Source of the DNA: Microcoleus sp. FACHB-831 | GTDB lineage: Bacteria; Cyanobacteriota; Cyanobacteriia; Cyanobacteriales; FACHB-T130 | Length of the DNA stretch: 64,000 nt | Direction of reading: 5' to 3' | Assembly: GCF_014695585.1 (NCBI RefSeq) | Contig: NZ_JACJON010000067.1 | Location: 339,792 to 403,791, forward strand | Part shown: one piece after another, positions 18,276-27,399 of the stretch | Numbering within the stretch: the first letter of the stretch is position 1 | How the letters are laid out: each line of letters opens with the position of its first letter | Program-made: the position numbers and the translations under genes | Notes under the pieces: model-generated | Databases searched by the model: none | What the model saw: the letters and a program-made list of their open reading frames with translations, nothing else | Told to the model about the DNA's origin: nothing

Positions 18276-20786
18276 GTGCAAACAGAATTACCAGATTGGG
18301 CGCGATTAAACAAAGCCTTTGCTGTCGAAACAGAACGCGGCTTCATTGACCTGCAAGGGAAACAATACCGCTTCAGTGAGTTTCTCTGTCTGGAGTTCGG
18401 CAAACCTCCAACTACCCTACCGCTAAAGTTGCGACGCCAGTGGCAGCAGATGGCTGTCCAGTTTTCCCGTTATGCGAATCTGACGCTAGAAGAACGGCAG
18501 TACCTGCTAGCAGAAGCCCGCCAGTTTCTCGACCAGCAGAAACAGCTCCTGGAATCAGGGGATTACGACAGCAAAGACGCACGAAGGGGGGATAACGCAA
18601 CTACAGCAGAACAGAAAACTAGGAAACCCCCAACCAACAAAATAAAAACTCCAAAAACCGCGCCTTTGGGTGAATTTAACGTTGCTAGTATTTCCCTTGA
18701 CCAGCAACTTAGTAGTTTGCCAGATGTGGGGCCGAGAAAGGGCGATTCTTTAGCCAAGCTAGGTCTTTCGACAGTTAAGGATCTTCTGTTTTACTATCCC
18801 CGCGACCACATTGATTATGCCCGTCAGGTAAGTATCGCCAACCTCATACCCGGTGAGACAGTTACTTTAATAGGAACTATCAAACGCTGTAATTGTTTTA
18901 GCAGTCCGAAAAACAATAAATTAACAATATTACAAGTAGTGCTAAAAGACGGCCCCGATCAAATTTCCCTCAGCCGATTTTTTGCAGGAAATTACTCTCG
19001 CGGCTGGCAGGAAGTTTTAAAGCGACGCTATGTACAGGGCGCAGTCGTAGCGGCTTCTGGGTTAGTTAAAGAAAGCAAATATGGTCTGACTCTAGACAAC
19101 CCAGAACTAGAAGTTTTGGCAAATCCAGGAGATGCGATCGATTCTTTAACCATCGGTCGGGTAGTGCCGATTTATCCGCTAACGGAGGGGGTGGCGGCGG
19201 ATATGGTGAGGAAGGCAGTTATTGCGGCGCTACCAGCCGCGAAAAAGCTAAAAGACCCGCTGCCAGCTCCATTGCGAGACAAGTATGAGTTAATGGAGTT
19301 GAAGGATGCGATCGCTAACATCCACTTCCCCGCCGATAGCGCTGCCAAAGAAGTCGCCCGTCGCCGCCTAGTCTTCGATGAATTCTTCTACCTCCAGCTA
19401 GGATTCCTCAAGCGTCGCCAAACTTTACGCCAAGCACAAGCTAGCGCAATATTAGCCCCCAAAGGCAAACTCATCGAGCAGTTTAACCAAGTATTGCCCT
19501 TTAAGCTAACTAACGCCCAGCAACGAGTAATTAACGACATCCTCAACGACTTGCAAAAGCCAGAAGCAATGAACCGCTTAGTTCAAGGCGATGTCGGCTC
19601 AGGTAAAACAGTAGTAGCCGTCGTTGCCATACTCGCCGCAATTCAAGCTGGCTACCAAGCAGCGCTTATGGCTCCCACAGAAGTTCTGGCAGAACAGCAC
19701 TATCGCAAATTGGTCAGTTGGTTCAACCTCCTGCATCTGCCCGTCGAACTGCTCACAGGTTCCACCAAAACCGCCAAGCGCCGCGAAATCCACTCCCAGT
19801 TGGAAACCGGAGAATTGCCCCTCCTAGTGGGTACTCATGCCTTGATTCAAGAAAAAGTGAATTTTCAGCGGCTGGGTTTGGTAGTAATTGACGAGCAGCA
19901 TAGATTTGGCGTACAGCAGCGGGCACTATTGCAGCGAAAAGGCGAACAACCCCACGTGCTAACAATGACAGCCACTCCTATCCCCCGCACCCTAGCGTTG
20001 ACATTGCACGGGGATTTGGAAGTTAGCCAGATTGATGAAATGCCCCCAGGTAGACAAGCAATTCAGACGACAGCGCTGACGGGGAGGGAACGCACTCATG
20101 CTTATGACCTCATCCGCCGCGAAATTGCTCAAGGGCGTCAAGCTTATATAGTTTTCCCTTTAGTTGAAGAGTCAGAAAAGCTGGATGTTCGAGCCGCTGT
20201 TGAAGAGCATCAACAGTTGCAGGAGAGCATTTTTCCTGAGTTTAAAGTGGGGTTGCTGCACGGTCGCATGAGTTCAGCAGAAAAAGAGGAAGCGATTAAT
20301 CTATTCCGCGATAACAACACGCAAATCCTCGTTTCTACAACTGTAATTGAAGTGGGCGTGGATGTACCGAATGCGACAGTAATGATGATTGAGAATGCAG
20401 AGAGGTTTGGTTTATCGCAACTCCACCAATTACGCGGTCGTGTTGGTCGTGGTGCAGCGCAATCTTTTTGTTTGCTTATGAGCAGTTCTAAAACAGCCGA
20501 TGCTCGTCAGCGCTTGAATGTGTTGGAACAATCGCAGGATGGCTTTTTTATTGCAGAGATGGATATGCGTTTGCGCGGGCCAGGTCAAGTGCTGGGAACT
20601 CGTCAATCTGGGGTGCCAGATTTTGCCTTAGCGAGTTTGGTAGAGGATGGAGAGGTTTTAATATTAGCGCGAGAGGCAGCGGAAAAGGTGATTATGAGGG
20701 ATGAAACTTTGCAAAGTTGGCCGTTGTTGAAGGACGAGTTGAAATATCGATATGAGCGGCTGATGGGTGGGGCGATTTTGACGTGA
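18276..20786 (+). CDS. recG: ATP-dependent DNA helicase RecG
   Basis: Double-strand DNA translocase that reverses stalled replication forks and processes recombination intermediates. An N-terminal extension of about 150 residues, common in cyanobacteria, precedes the wedge/OB domain (about 155-330), which holds a PDVGPRKGDSLAKLG helix-hairpin-like motif. The helicase motor follows: motif I GDVGSGKT (438-445), motif II DEQH (near 538), TATPIPRTLALTL (III), then QLRGRVGRG (VI) and the TRG-type C-terminal end. All motifs are intact; 836 residues is normal for this phylum. The start is GTG. Confidence 0.98.
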   Translation: MQTELPDWARLNKAFAVETERGFIDLQGKQYRFSEFLCLEFGKPPTTLPLKLRRQWQQMAVQFSRYANLTLEERQYLLAEARQFLDQQKQLLESGDYDSKDARRGDNATTAEQKTRKPPTNKIKTPKTAPLGEFNVASISLDQQLSSLPDVGPRKGDSLAKLGLSTVKDLLFYYPRDHIDYARQVSIANLIPGETVTLIGTIKRCNCFSSPKNNKLTILQVVLKDGPDQISLSRFFAGNYSRGWQEVLKRRYVQGAVVAASGLVKESKYGLTLDNPELEVLANPGDAIDSLTIGRVVPIYPLTEGVAADMVRKAVIAALPAAKKLKDPLPAPLRDKYELMELKDAIANIHFPADSAAKEVARRRLVFDEFFYLQLGFLKRRQTLRQAQASAILAPKGKLIEQFNQVLPFKLTNAQQRVINDILNDLQKPEAMNRLVQGDVGSGKTVVAVVAILAAIQAGYQAALMAPTEVLAEQHYRKLVSWFNLLHLPVELLTGSTKTAKRREIHSQLETGELPLLVGTHALIQEKVNFQRLGLVVIDEQHRFGVQQRALLQRKGEQPHVLTMTATPIPRTLALTLHGDLEVSQIDEMPPGRQAIQTTALTGRERTHAYDLIRREIAQGRQAYIVFPLVEESEKLDVRAAVEEHQQLQESIFPEFKVGLLHGRMSSAEKEEAINLFRDNNTQILVSTTVIEVGVDVPNATVMMIENAERFGLSQLHQLRGRVGRGAAQSFCLLMSSSKTADARQRLNVLEQSQDGFFIAEMDMRLRGPGQVLGTRQSGVPDFALASLVEDGEVLILAREAAEKVIMRDETLQSWPLLKDELKYRYERLMGGAILT

Positions 20787-20827
20787 TGATTGCAAAACAA
20801 GCGATCGCTTGTTTAATGCATAAAACG

Positions 20828-20855
20828 CACCTATAGAATAGGTGTATTATTTCCT
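20828..20855 (+). terminator. Possible weak terminator after recG
   Basis: A 7-bp stem (CACCTAT with ATAGGTG) and a 3-nt loop are followed by a short T/A-rich stretch. The stem is short and the T run interrupted, so this is tentative. Confidence 0.35.
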
Positions 20856-21034
20856 GGTTTGTTTAAATTATTTTGATTAACTGGTTGTACTACAGCTTTG
20901 AGTGTGGCTTCCGATCTGTTTACCAATGACCCTAGCTGAGACAAGCAATAGCTGGGGATAAAACTAGGGAGCGATCGCTCTTCTATTTAAATTATTAGTA
21001 ATAGTTGGCGATCGCTGCAATTGTCCTTAATGTA

Positions 21035-21388
21035 TCATTCCACACCAAATATTTCGGCGATTTGCGGTAAAACCTGATTAAACGATGTAATCAGCGTAGT
21101 CGTCTTGGGTAACTCTGCGATCGTACTTCTCAAAGCTTCAATAGCCGTCTGTGCTTGCTTTTGATTTTCCCCTACTTGAGCGTTCTTCCCCGTTTCGGCT
21201 AAAACCTGCACTTGCTTTAGTGCAGAGGCTTTATCCTCTGGTTGCAAGCTATCGTCAGCTTGAATTACTGTTTGCAATTGGGCGAGCAATTCCTTAATTC
21301 CAGGTAAACCCCCTTGATTAGACTCTGGTAACTCATTAACAGCATTCGTCACTTTTTGGTTGATGGTATCGATGTTATTTTCAGCCAT
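21035..21388 (-). CDS. Small soluble helical protein, unknown function
   Basis: A 117-residue protein without cysteine, signal peptide or membrane segment. The sequence suggests three or four amphipathic helices with a TINQKVTNAVNELP start and an acidic, alanine/glutamine-rich centre (LQPEDKASALKQVQVLAE). This pattern occurs in short cyanobacterial conserved proteins, some of which are domains attached to pentapeptide or NTPase proteins, but I cannot name a family. It is isolated between recG and a 2OG oxygenase gene, with HIP1-containing spacers on both sides. The start ATG has only a weak upstream purine run. Confidence 0.65.
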   Translation of the reverse strand: MAENNIDTINQKVTNAVNELPESNQGGLPGIKELLAQLQTVIQADDSLQPEDKASALKQVQVLAETGKNAQVGENQKQAQTAIEALRSTIAELPKTTTLITSFNQVLPQIAEIFGVE

Positions 21389-21748
21389 TAGTTATCCTTG
21401 ATGTTGATAGCTTATTGGATAACAACCAGGTTACTTGAACATCGCTAGTGTGGAAACCCTCAAAAGTTGATTTATATTGGCCTGGGAGTAAGAGTATTAT
21501 TAAAAACAGATGCTCGGGAAAGATTTTGTTTGCAGAATTAAGACAAGCGATCGCTACATATCCTTTCTTATTTGTCGGCAATTCATATTCAAGTATTAAA
21601 AGCGCGGCAAGGATTAAAATTTAACTTAAAAACCGGATAATCGAGTTGCACCGCTTTTCAAAATCAGTCCTACAAGGTACTGGTTTTGAAGTAGAAATTA
21701 ATAGCAATTTTCCGGGATTTTATTTGAGGCGGAGTGGTATAGCGATCG
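21389..21748 (+). other. 360-bp spacer
   Basis: No convincing gene. A 45-codon open stretch at about 21630-21770 on the plus strand lacks a start codon and runs into the neighbouring gene; it could be a remnant but I see no family. A palindrome around a HIP1 site (GTATAGCGATCGCTAC) near 21737 lies just after the convergent oxygenase stop. Confidence 0.4.
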
Positions 21749-22429
21749 CTACCCCCGTCTGCCATCTTTAACTTTTGGCTTAACGGCTCTAGACTCAATA
21801 GTAAACTTAGGGATTTCCCCCAGTTCATCTTCCTCTAAACTGTATTGTTCGCACACTAAACTAAGTCTTTCACCCGAACTTTTGACTTGATTTACCGAAT
21901 GAGTCAAATCGCCTTGAAAGTAAACCAACGTGTTAGCCGCAGGCTGAATTTGGCCAACTTTCTTTTTATTACATTGCAGCACTAATTCTCCTCCAACTAA
22001 ACCATCCGGTACTTGCACATAAAGCACGCTGACTACAACTGGAGGCTCAATTGTCTTGCAGTACGATCGCAGACTGCGATCTATATGCGGATCTACGCGG
22101 GAGCCATCCTTTAGCAATAATGGATTGAGGTAAAAAGCATTGCAGCTTGGCTGTAAAGCCGTGCGAAGATAAGGTTTGAAGAAGGGAAAGCGTCTTTCCA
22201 CTTCCCCCAAGCCCTCGCGCTGGAATACGACGGAAAATCCCTTAGTTCCTATAAAGTCGCGGTTTAGGTTGTTGACGGCGAAATAAGAGCAAGCGCGGAT
22301 TTCTCCCTGCAAGTCACTGAGGTAGTCCGGCTCAAAAACATTGTGTGAGGTGCGATAGTAGCTCAAGGAAATCTGCTGTGTAAAAGTTAATTCTATAGTT
22401 TCAATCCCTATTAGGGATTTTGACGGCAC
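21749..22429 (-). CDS. 2OG-Fe(II) oxygenase, prolyl-4-hydroxylase-like
   Basis: Cytoplasmic non-haem iron dioxygenase expected to use 2-oxoglutarate and O2. The double-stranded beta-helix core is visible with metal ligands H115 and D117 (PHIDRS) and distal H177 (LTHSV), plus R188 of GERLSL for 2-oxoglutarate binding; all four are present. At 226 residues it is a single-domain member. The substrate is unknown: relatives hydroxylate proline, other side chains or small metabolites. It is monocistronic, minus strand, divergent from desB with about 240 bp between them that may hold both promoters. Confidence 0.85.
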   Translation of the reverse strand: MPSKSLIGIETIELTFTQQISLSYYRTSHNVFEPDYLSDLQGEIRACSYFAVNNLNRDFIGTKGFSVVFQREGLGEVERRFPFFKPYLRTALQPSCNAFYLNPLLLKDGSRVDPHIDRSLRSYCKTIEPPVVVSVLYVQVPDGLVGGELVLQCNKKKVGQIQPAANTLVYFQGDLTHSVNQVKSSGERLSLVCEQYSLEEDELGEIPKFTIESRAVKPKVKDGRRG

Positions 22430-22670
22430 CCAGCTTAAATTTTAAACCGACCAGGCGGATGGGTCTATTGATGAACCACACATTTTAAGCTTTAGCGATC
22501 GCTCTATACCATACTATATGCTACATCTTCAACCGTATTAATGCTGGTAAGTATTAATAAGATATCCACCTCTCTACTCTTGACTAATAAGCCTTTTTGC
22601 CTGTTATTGCACGAAATCGCAGGTTGTAGAATAATGCCTTTGACTACATTCAGGTAAAATCGAGAACTTC

Positions 22671-23738
22671 GTGCAAACTAGCCCTGTAAAGTTAAGCTAT
22701 CCAGCAGAATTGGCAGAACCGCCATTTACCCTCGCGCAAATAAAGGCGGCCATTCCTGCGTCTTGCTTTGAACCCTCCGTCTGGAAATCGTTATCCTACT
22801 TTTTCCTGGATGTCTCTGTCATCAGCATCCTTTACGCGGCTGCGTACTACCTAAATTCTTGGTTTTTCTGGCCAATTTTCTGGCTGATGCAAGGGACGAT
22901 GTTCTGGGCTTTGTTTGTCGTAGGACACGATTGCGGTCACGGTTCTTTTTCTAAAAAGAAATGGCTGAATGATTTGATCGGGCATCTGTCTCATACGCCC
23001 ATACTCGTTCCCTATCATGGCTGGCGCATCAGCCATAGAACCCACCACCAAAATACTGGAAATATAGATACCGATGAAAGTTGGTATCCCGTCACCGAGT
23101 CCAAATATAAGCAGATGGCTTGGTGGGAAAAGTACCTCCGCTTCGATCTAGCGCTGCTGTTTGTCTATCCGCTGTACCTATTTAAACGTTCTCCTGAAAG
23201 ACCGGGTGGATCTCACTTTCACCCCGGTAGCCCGCTTTTTAAGCCATCGGAAAAATGGGATGTGCTAACCAGCACTGCTTGTTTGACTTTGATGATAGGC
23301 TTGCTAGGTTTCCTGACCTATGAATGGGGGTGGATGTGGCTAGTTAAATATTATCTAGGGCCATACGTTGTTTTTGTTGTCTGGCTTGACTTAGTAACAT
23401 TTCTGCACCACACCGACCCAGAAATACCTTGGTATCGCGGCAAAGATTGGTATTTTCTCAAAGGTGCTTTGTCTACGATTGACCACGATTATGGGTTTAT
23501 TAATAACATCCACCACAACATTGGAACCCATGTGGCTCACCACATATTTCTGAATATGCCTCACTACCATTTGAAGACTGCAACTGAGGCAATAAAACCA
23601 ATTTTGGGAGACTATTACCGTAAATCGGAGCGGTCAGTTTTCTCAGCCTTTCTGCGCTCGTACAAAACCTGTCATTTTGTCAAGGATACTGGCTCTAAGG
23701 TTTACTACACACCAAAATCCGAGTTGGAAAAAGGCTAA
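22671..23738 (+). CDS. desB: Omega-3 (delta-15) fatty acid desaturase
   Basis: Membrane di-iron enzyme that introduces the omega-3 double bond into lipid-bound fatty acids; in studied cyanobacteria it is induced by cold. The three histidine boxes are intact: HDCGH at 86-90, HRTHH at 122-126 and HVAHH at 287-291. The long segments HTPILVPYHGWRISHR and DLVTFLHHT match the DesB type and not DesA (delta-12). Four transmembrane stretches flank the boxes. The length of 355 residues is typical. The start is GTG at 22671, matching the usual N-terminus. A palindromic hairpin follows the stop. Confidence 0.95.
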   Translation: MQTSPVKLSYPAELAEPPFTLAQIKAAIPASCFEPSVWKSLSYFFLDVSVISILYAAAYYLNSWFFWPIFWLMQGTMFWALFVVGHDCGHGSFSKKKWLNDLIGHLSHTPILVPYHGWRISHRTHHQNTGNIDTDESWYPVTESKYKQMAWWEKYLRFDLALLFVYPLYLFKRSPERPGGSHFHPGSPLFKPSEKWDVLTSTACLTLMIGLLGFLTYEWGWMWLVKYYLGPYVVFVVWLDLVTFLHHTDPEIPWYRGKDWYFLKGALSTIDHDYGFINNIHHNIGTHVAHHIFLNMPHYHLKTATEAIKPILGDYYRKSERSVFSAFLRSYKTCHFVKDTGSKVYYTPKSELEKG

Positions 23739-23767
23739 TACTTAATAGTTTTAGGCGGGTTGTAGAT

Positions 23768-23803
23768 AGTAGGGTGGGCAATTATTGCCCACCCTACTTG
23801 TTT
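23768..23803 (+). repeat. Palindromic GTAGGGTG hairpin, copy 1 (likely terminator of desB)
   Basis: A perfect 14-bp inverted repeat (AGTAGGGTGGGCAA at 23768-23781 with TTGCCCACCCTACT at 23785-23798) and a T-rich tail. Related hairpins recur at 31647-31684 and 57432-57456, so this is one of a dispersed family. Confidence 0.8.
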
Positions 23804-23900
23804 ATTGCTGGGTGCGTGGGACTACGCGGTAGGCTTCTCACCGAAGCGCTTCGCCAGATTGTAAACTTGTGTTAAGTTCAAGTTTTCAGTTTGCACTATC

Positions 23901-24455
23901 ATGTTCCGTCGTACCTTCCTCAACATTTTATTTGCCAGTTGCCTTGCTCTAGTGGCTTGGTTTAACTTGTCACCTGCGGCGTCTGCACTCGGCGGGAAAC
24001 TCCCCTCTGTCAATCAACCCGCACCAGAATTCACGCTACCAACGAACACAGGCGATCGCGCAATTTCCCTCTCCGATTACAAGGGTAAGTGGGTGGTTCT
24101 CTACTTCTACCCCAAAGACTTCACCTCTGGTTGCACGCTGGAAGCTCGTCGGTTTCAGCAAGATTTGCCAAAATACCGTAGCAAGAATACTCAAATTATC
24201 GGTGTCAGTGCTGATTCTGTTGATTCCCATGCTAAGTTCTGCGATTCCGAAGGTTTGAAATTTCCCTTGTTAGCTGATGTTGATGGCAAAGTCAGTAAAG
24301 CCTACGGTTCGTGGATTGGCTATGTCTCTATGCGTCATACCTTTATTGTTGACCCGAAGGGTATTCTGCGCGAGACCTATACAGGGGTAAATCCCTCAAT
24401 TCACAGTGCTGAGGTGCTGGCTCGTCTCAATGAATTGCAATCCGCTGCATCTTAA
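23901..24455 (+). CDS. Exported PrxQ/BCP-type peroxiredoxin
   Basis: Thiol peroxidase that reduces H2O2 and organic hydroperoxides. A signal peptide (hydrophobic residues 8-29, cleavage near ASALGG) should send it to the thylakoid lumen or periplasm. The thioredoxin fold follows, with peroxidatic Cys78 in FTSGCTLEAR and the family arginine in YGSWIGYVSMRHTFIVD. The usual PrxQ resolving cysteine five residues after Cys78 is replaced by arginine (R83); Cys114 in AKFCDSEG could serve instead, or the enzyme may work as a 1-Cys type. The 184 residues include the signal. It is a single gene with a terminator-like hairpin downstream. Confidence 0.93.
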   Translation: MFRRTFLNILFASCLALVAWFNLSPAASALGGKLPSVNQPAPEFTLPTNTGDRAISLSDYKGKWVVLYFYPKDFTSGCTLEARRFQQDLPKYRSKNTQIIGVSADSVDSHAKFCDSEGLKFPLLADVDGKVSKAYGSWIGYVSMRHTFIVDPKGILRETYTGVNPSIHSAEVLARLNELQSAAS

Positions 24456-24491
24456 GTATTTAGTAGTTGTTAAATACCTAAAATAAAGAAA

Positions 24492-24530
24492 CCCTTTTTC
24501 TTCTGGGAAAAAGGGCTTCTCTATTTCTAT
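24492..24530 (+). terminator. Terminator of the peroxiredoxin gene
   Basis: A 9-bp stem (CCCTTTTTC at 24492-24500 with GAAAAAGGG at 24507-24515) and a 6-nt loop, followed by a C/T-rich tail. Confidence 0.65.
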
Positions 24531-24671
24531 TACTAGAGACAGTTATGCAGCACAAATGCGAAGCGAATACAGAAATACTGGCGAACATCATGCCCACCAG
24601 TACTCTAGAAATTATGCTTTAGCAATCAACCATCAACGTAAGTAGCGACACCATTCAAGCGCCATTGTTAC

Positions 24672-24956
24672 TTAGCGGCGAGTTCCGCCGGAGGTCATTA
24701 CATCGTCGCGGGATGACACGCGGTCGTTACCTTTCTTCTTAGCCAAACCAGCCAGACCAGCCAAACCGAGCAAACCTAACCAACCCAAATTAAAGTCATT
24801 ATCCCGTGTGTTATTAACATCTTCCCTGGTAGTATCATAAGTACCAGTATTAGAATTATTGGTTTGAGCAACGGCTGGGTTAGTCAAAGATGCAATCGAC
24901 AAACTAGCAGCAAGAACGCCAGCTCCAACAAATTTGTACACGTTTGAAGTTTTCAT
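24672..24956 (-). CDS. WGxxGxxG-type surface-anchored small protein (1)
   Basis: A 94-residue protein with a signal peptide (about 1-30, cleavage after AVAQ), a polar N/T/D-rich spacer and a C-terminal hydrophobic stretch GWLGLLGLAGLAGLAKKK (about 58-75) followed by a basic tail. This is the layout of the WGxxGxxG/MYXO-CTERM-like sorting signals found on cyanobacterial and other surface proteins. With almost no body it is little more than a signal plus anchor. A clear AGAGGA Shine-Dalgarno fixes the start. It is paralogous to the gene at 25577-25909, 620 bp upstream on the same strand. Function unknown. Confidence 0.8.
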   Translation of the reverse strand: MKTSNVYKFVGAGVLAASLSIASLTNPAVAQTNNSNTGTYDTTREDVNNTRDNDFNLGWLGLLGLAGLAGLAKKKGNDRVSSRDDVMTSGGTRR

Positions 24957-25576
24957 TATTAAAATCCTCTTTTCTATATTTATAATCTATCAAGTTTAAA
25001 TAAAATATAAATCAACCTCTAGCTATAAAACTAGCGCTCTATATGTTCTCTCTAGAGGGGTATAAACAGCAATTTTACGACTTTAATTTCTAACGCTTTA
25101 GCAGGAGTGGTCAGTGGTAAGCGAGTAAAAAGTTACAAGCGCCCCCAATCCTACCAGGGCTTTGCTTCCCAGGATATTGGGGTAAGACAGGCTGTTATGC
25201 CAAATAAACAAAAGCTATGCACTTTATGACTGTTTTGCCAGTACTTAGAGATAATTAAATGTGGCACAGCTTAATACGAAGGTGGTACTGGGCTATTAAT
25301 CCCTGAAAAACCCTAAATTATCCATTATTAATTTTTAGCCTTCGCTTAATATAACAATTTTGAATTCAGTAGAATCTATCTTTAAAGGCGCATTTGCGGC
25401 TTTACTCAAACCTAGAAGTTCGAGTTATAAGTGCTATAAATTTTATCCACGTAGATTTAATAGGCCATAAAAAGCCATAAAAAAAGGTGGACATTAATAG
25501 TCCACCAGCAACCTAGAAGTTTTTCTTAAAAACCCAACATTGAAATTAATTTCCCACTAGGAAAATCTAATTTGGT
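24957..25576. other. 620-bp spacer between the two WGxxGxxG genes
   Basis: No gene is seen. It contains the 5' region of the downstream gene, an imperfect inverted repeat of CCCCAATCCT around 25142-25185, and the terminator of the upstream paralogue at its right end. Confidence 0.5.
25478..25506 (-). terminator. Terminator of the second WGxxGxxG gene
   Basis: A 7-bp stem (GGTGGAC at 25486-25492 with GTCCACC at 25500-25506) is followed on the minus strand by six or more T residues. Confidence 0.8.
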
Positions 25577-25909
25577 CTACCGCCGATAGGTAGAGGAAGA
25601 TGCTTCATCGGGTTCGCGGTAACGGGTAGGCTCTTCGTTTTTCTTACCAGCCAAACCAGCCAAACCAGCAAGACCCAACAAGCCTAACCATCCCCAATCG
25701 AATCCGTTATCGCGGTTGTCGGTTGCAGTATTAACGCCTTGGCCAGTTGTTGTATCAGTTGTCCCAGTTGTTCCAGTTGTTGTAGTGGTATTGGAACTAT
25801 CGGTACCAGGGGTGCTTTGAGCGGAAGCAGGTTGTGTTAAAGCGGCCATCGACAAACTAGCTGCAAGAACGCTAGCACCAGCAAATTTGGACAGGTTGGA
25901 AAATTTCAT
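25577..25909 (-). CDS. WGxxGxxG-type surface-anchored small protein (2)
   Basis: About 110 residues from the ATG preceded by AGAGGAG; a longer reading to 25930 would place the Shine-Dalgarno inside the gene. The signal peptide (cleavage after ASAQ) is followed by a Thr/Gly-rich spacer (runs of TTTTTGTTGTTD), then DWGWLGLLGLAGLAGLAGKK and a polar tail with an RR end. The anchor segment is nearly identical to that of the 24672-24956 protein, so the two are tandem paralogues with freely diverged spacers. The role is unknown; a surface or envelope location is inferred from the signal and anchor. Confidence 0.8.
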   Translation of the reverse strand: MKFSNLSKFAGASVLAASLSMAALTQPASAQSTPGTDSSNTTTTTGTTGTTDTTTGQGVNTATDNRDNGFDWGWLGLLGLAGLAGLAGKKNEEPTRYREPDEASSSTYRR

Positions 25910-26077
25910 TTTTAAATCTCCTCTTTTCATGTTCTTAATGTATCAATTTCCAACACTATCCAAATCCACCTATAGCTGGAAACTAAACATCATCTCAGTT
26001 CTCCTGGAGAGGTAGAAAAACCTGCTGGTAAGTTGAGTCTATACAGCTAAAGCCATATCTATTTGGTGGCAAGCCCC

Positions 26078-27127
26078 TTATTTGTTGTCACCCAGGCGTC
26101 GCTGTAGCTGTTTGAGAGTTTGATACATTTCAGGGAGGCGTTGGTATACGGCCGCTGCTTTGAGAAAAACTTTGTGGGGAATAGCTGGAGTTCCGGTGAC
26201 AATAGCTCCTGGTGCAACATCATTGTGGATGCCTGTTTTGGCAGTTGCGATCGCGCCATCTCCAATATGTGCCTGATTCGCTATCCCTACCTGTCCCGCC
26301 AATAGCACCCCATTCCCAACTTTGACTCCTCCCGCCATACCTACCTGACCCGCCAAAGCACAGTTAGCACCGACTTTACAGCCGTGACCGATATGCACTA
26401 AGTTGTCAATTTTCGTATTGTGTGAAACCCTGGTTTCTCCAACAGAGGGACGGTCAATCGTGCTGTTGCACCCAACTTCGACGCCATCTTCTAATATGGT
26501 GTAGCCAGACTGCTCCATTTTGAACCAGCCAGTGGGTGTGGGGACAAAACCAAAACCTTCTGCACCGATGACAGCACCGCTGTGAATAACGCAATGCGAG
26601 CCGATGCGCGATCGCTCGTGGATAGTGCAGTTAGCGTGTAATGTAGTGCGATCGCCTATTTGAACTTCTGGATAAATCACTACGTTGGGATGAATGCAAA
26701 CATGGTTGCCAATCTTCACCCCCGCTTCAATTACCGCATGAGCGCCGATGTAAACTTCTTGACCAACTTCAGCCGAGGGGTGAATTACCGCCGTCGGATG
26801 GATTTGGGGGGAAGGATGGAAAGGTTTGTAGAATAGAGCGATCGCCGCAGCAAACAACAATCGCGGATCTGCTCCCGTAACCCAAGCTATACCTCGTTCT
26901 GTCGCTTGTGCCTGTAGTGCCTCATCGCGAGGCAAAATTAAAGCGCTAGCAGACGTTTTCCCCACAAAATGGGCGAATTTTCCCCCCTCAATATAGCTGA
27001 GAGTGCCGCTGCCAGCCTCATCAACCGCTGCAACCCCCGTAATTTCTGGGTCGCAGTCTGCATTCGATGTCAGGCTAGTGGAGACAGCAGCAGAGTCAAG
27101 TTTTTGGACAATTTCGCTAAATTTCAT
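26078..27127 (-). CDS. lpxD: UDP-3-O-acylglucosamine N-acyltransferase
   Basis: Left-handed beta-helix acyltransferase that adds the N-linked acyl chain in lipid A synthesis. An N-terminal uridine-binding domain (about 1-105) is followed by about ten hexapeptide repeats (IHPTAVIHPSAEVG onward) and a C-terminal helical extension. The catalytic-histidine segment NLVHIGHGCKVG (near residue 245) and the following ALAGQVGMAGGVKVG coils are intact. At 349 residues it has normal length. Cyanobacteria often keep several LpxD/LpxA-like paralogues, so the acyl substrate may differ. It stands alone; about 270 bp upstream separate it from the BaiN-type gene. Confidence 0.93.
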   Translation of the reverse strand: MKFSEIVQKLDSAAVSTSLTSNADCDPEITGVAAVDEAGSGTLSYIEGGKFAHFVGKTSASALILPRDEALQAQATERGIAWVTGADPRLLFAAAIALFYKPFHPSPQIHPTAVIHPSAEVGQEVYIGAHAVIEAGVKIGNHVCIHPNVVIYPEVQIGDRTTLHANCTIHERSRIGSHCVIHSGAVIGAEGFGFVPTPTGWFKMEQSGYTILEDGVEVGCNSTIDRPSVGETRVSHNTKIDNLVHIGHGCKVGANCALAGQVGMAGGVKVGNGVLLAGQVGIANQAHIGDGAIATAKTGIHNDVAPGAIVTGTPAIPHKVFLKAAAVYQRLPEMYQTLKQLQRRLGDNK

Positions 27128-27399
27128 CGCAATCCAGGCAGGCTTTTTTTGTGTAAATCCAGACTAAGCAAGTCAAAAGTTAAAGGGCAAAAGGCAAAAG
27201 AAAGGAAAGCGCCTAGTCGGCAAATTAAATATCGAACAGCTTAGCAAGCGCTTGCGATCGCCTTCCAATGTTCAAAACTTGAACATTTAACCCCTTTCCC
27301 GATTATTTTTTCACAATCCGGACTGAGGTAGCTTCTGCGCGATCGCTACAAACTAAGCACAAAACAGAGTTAGCCTTGCCACTGCCTCGAAAATTCAAC

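Noticed and set aside
21389..21748. Gene remnant near 21630-21770
   Set aside because: An open frame without start codon and without recognisable family; not enough to call a pseudogene.
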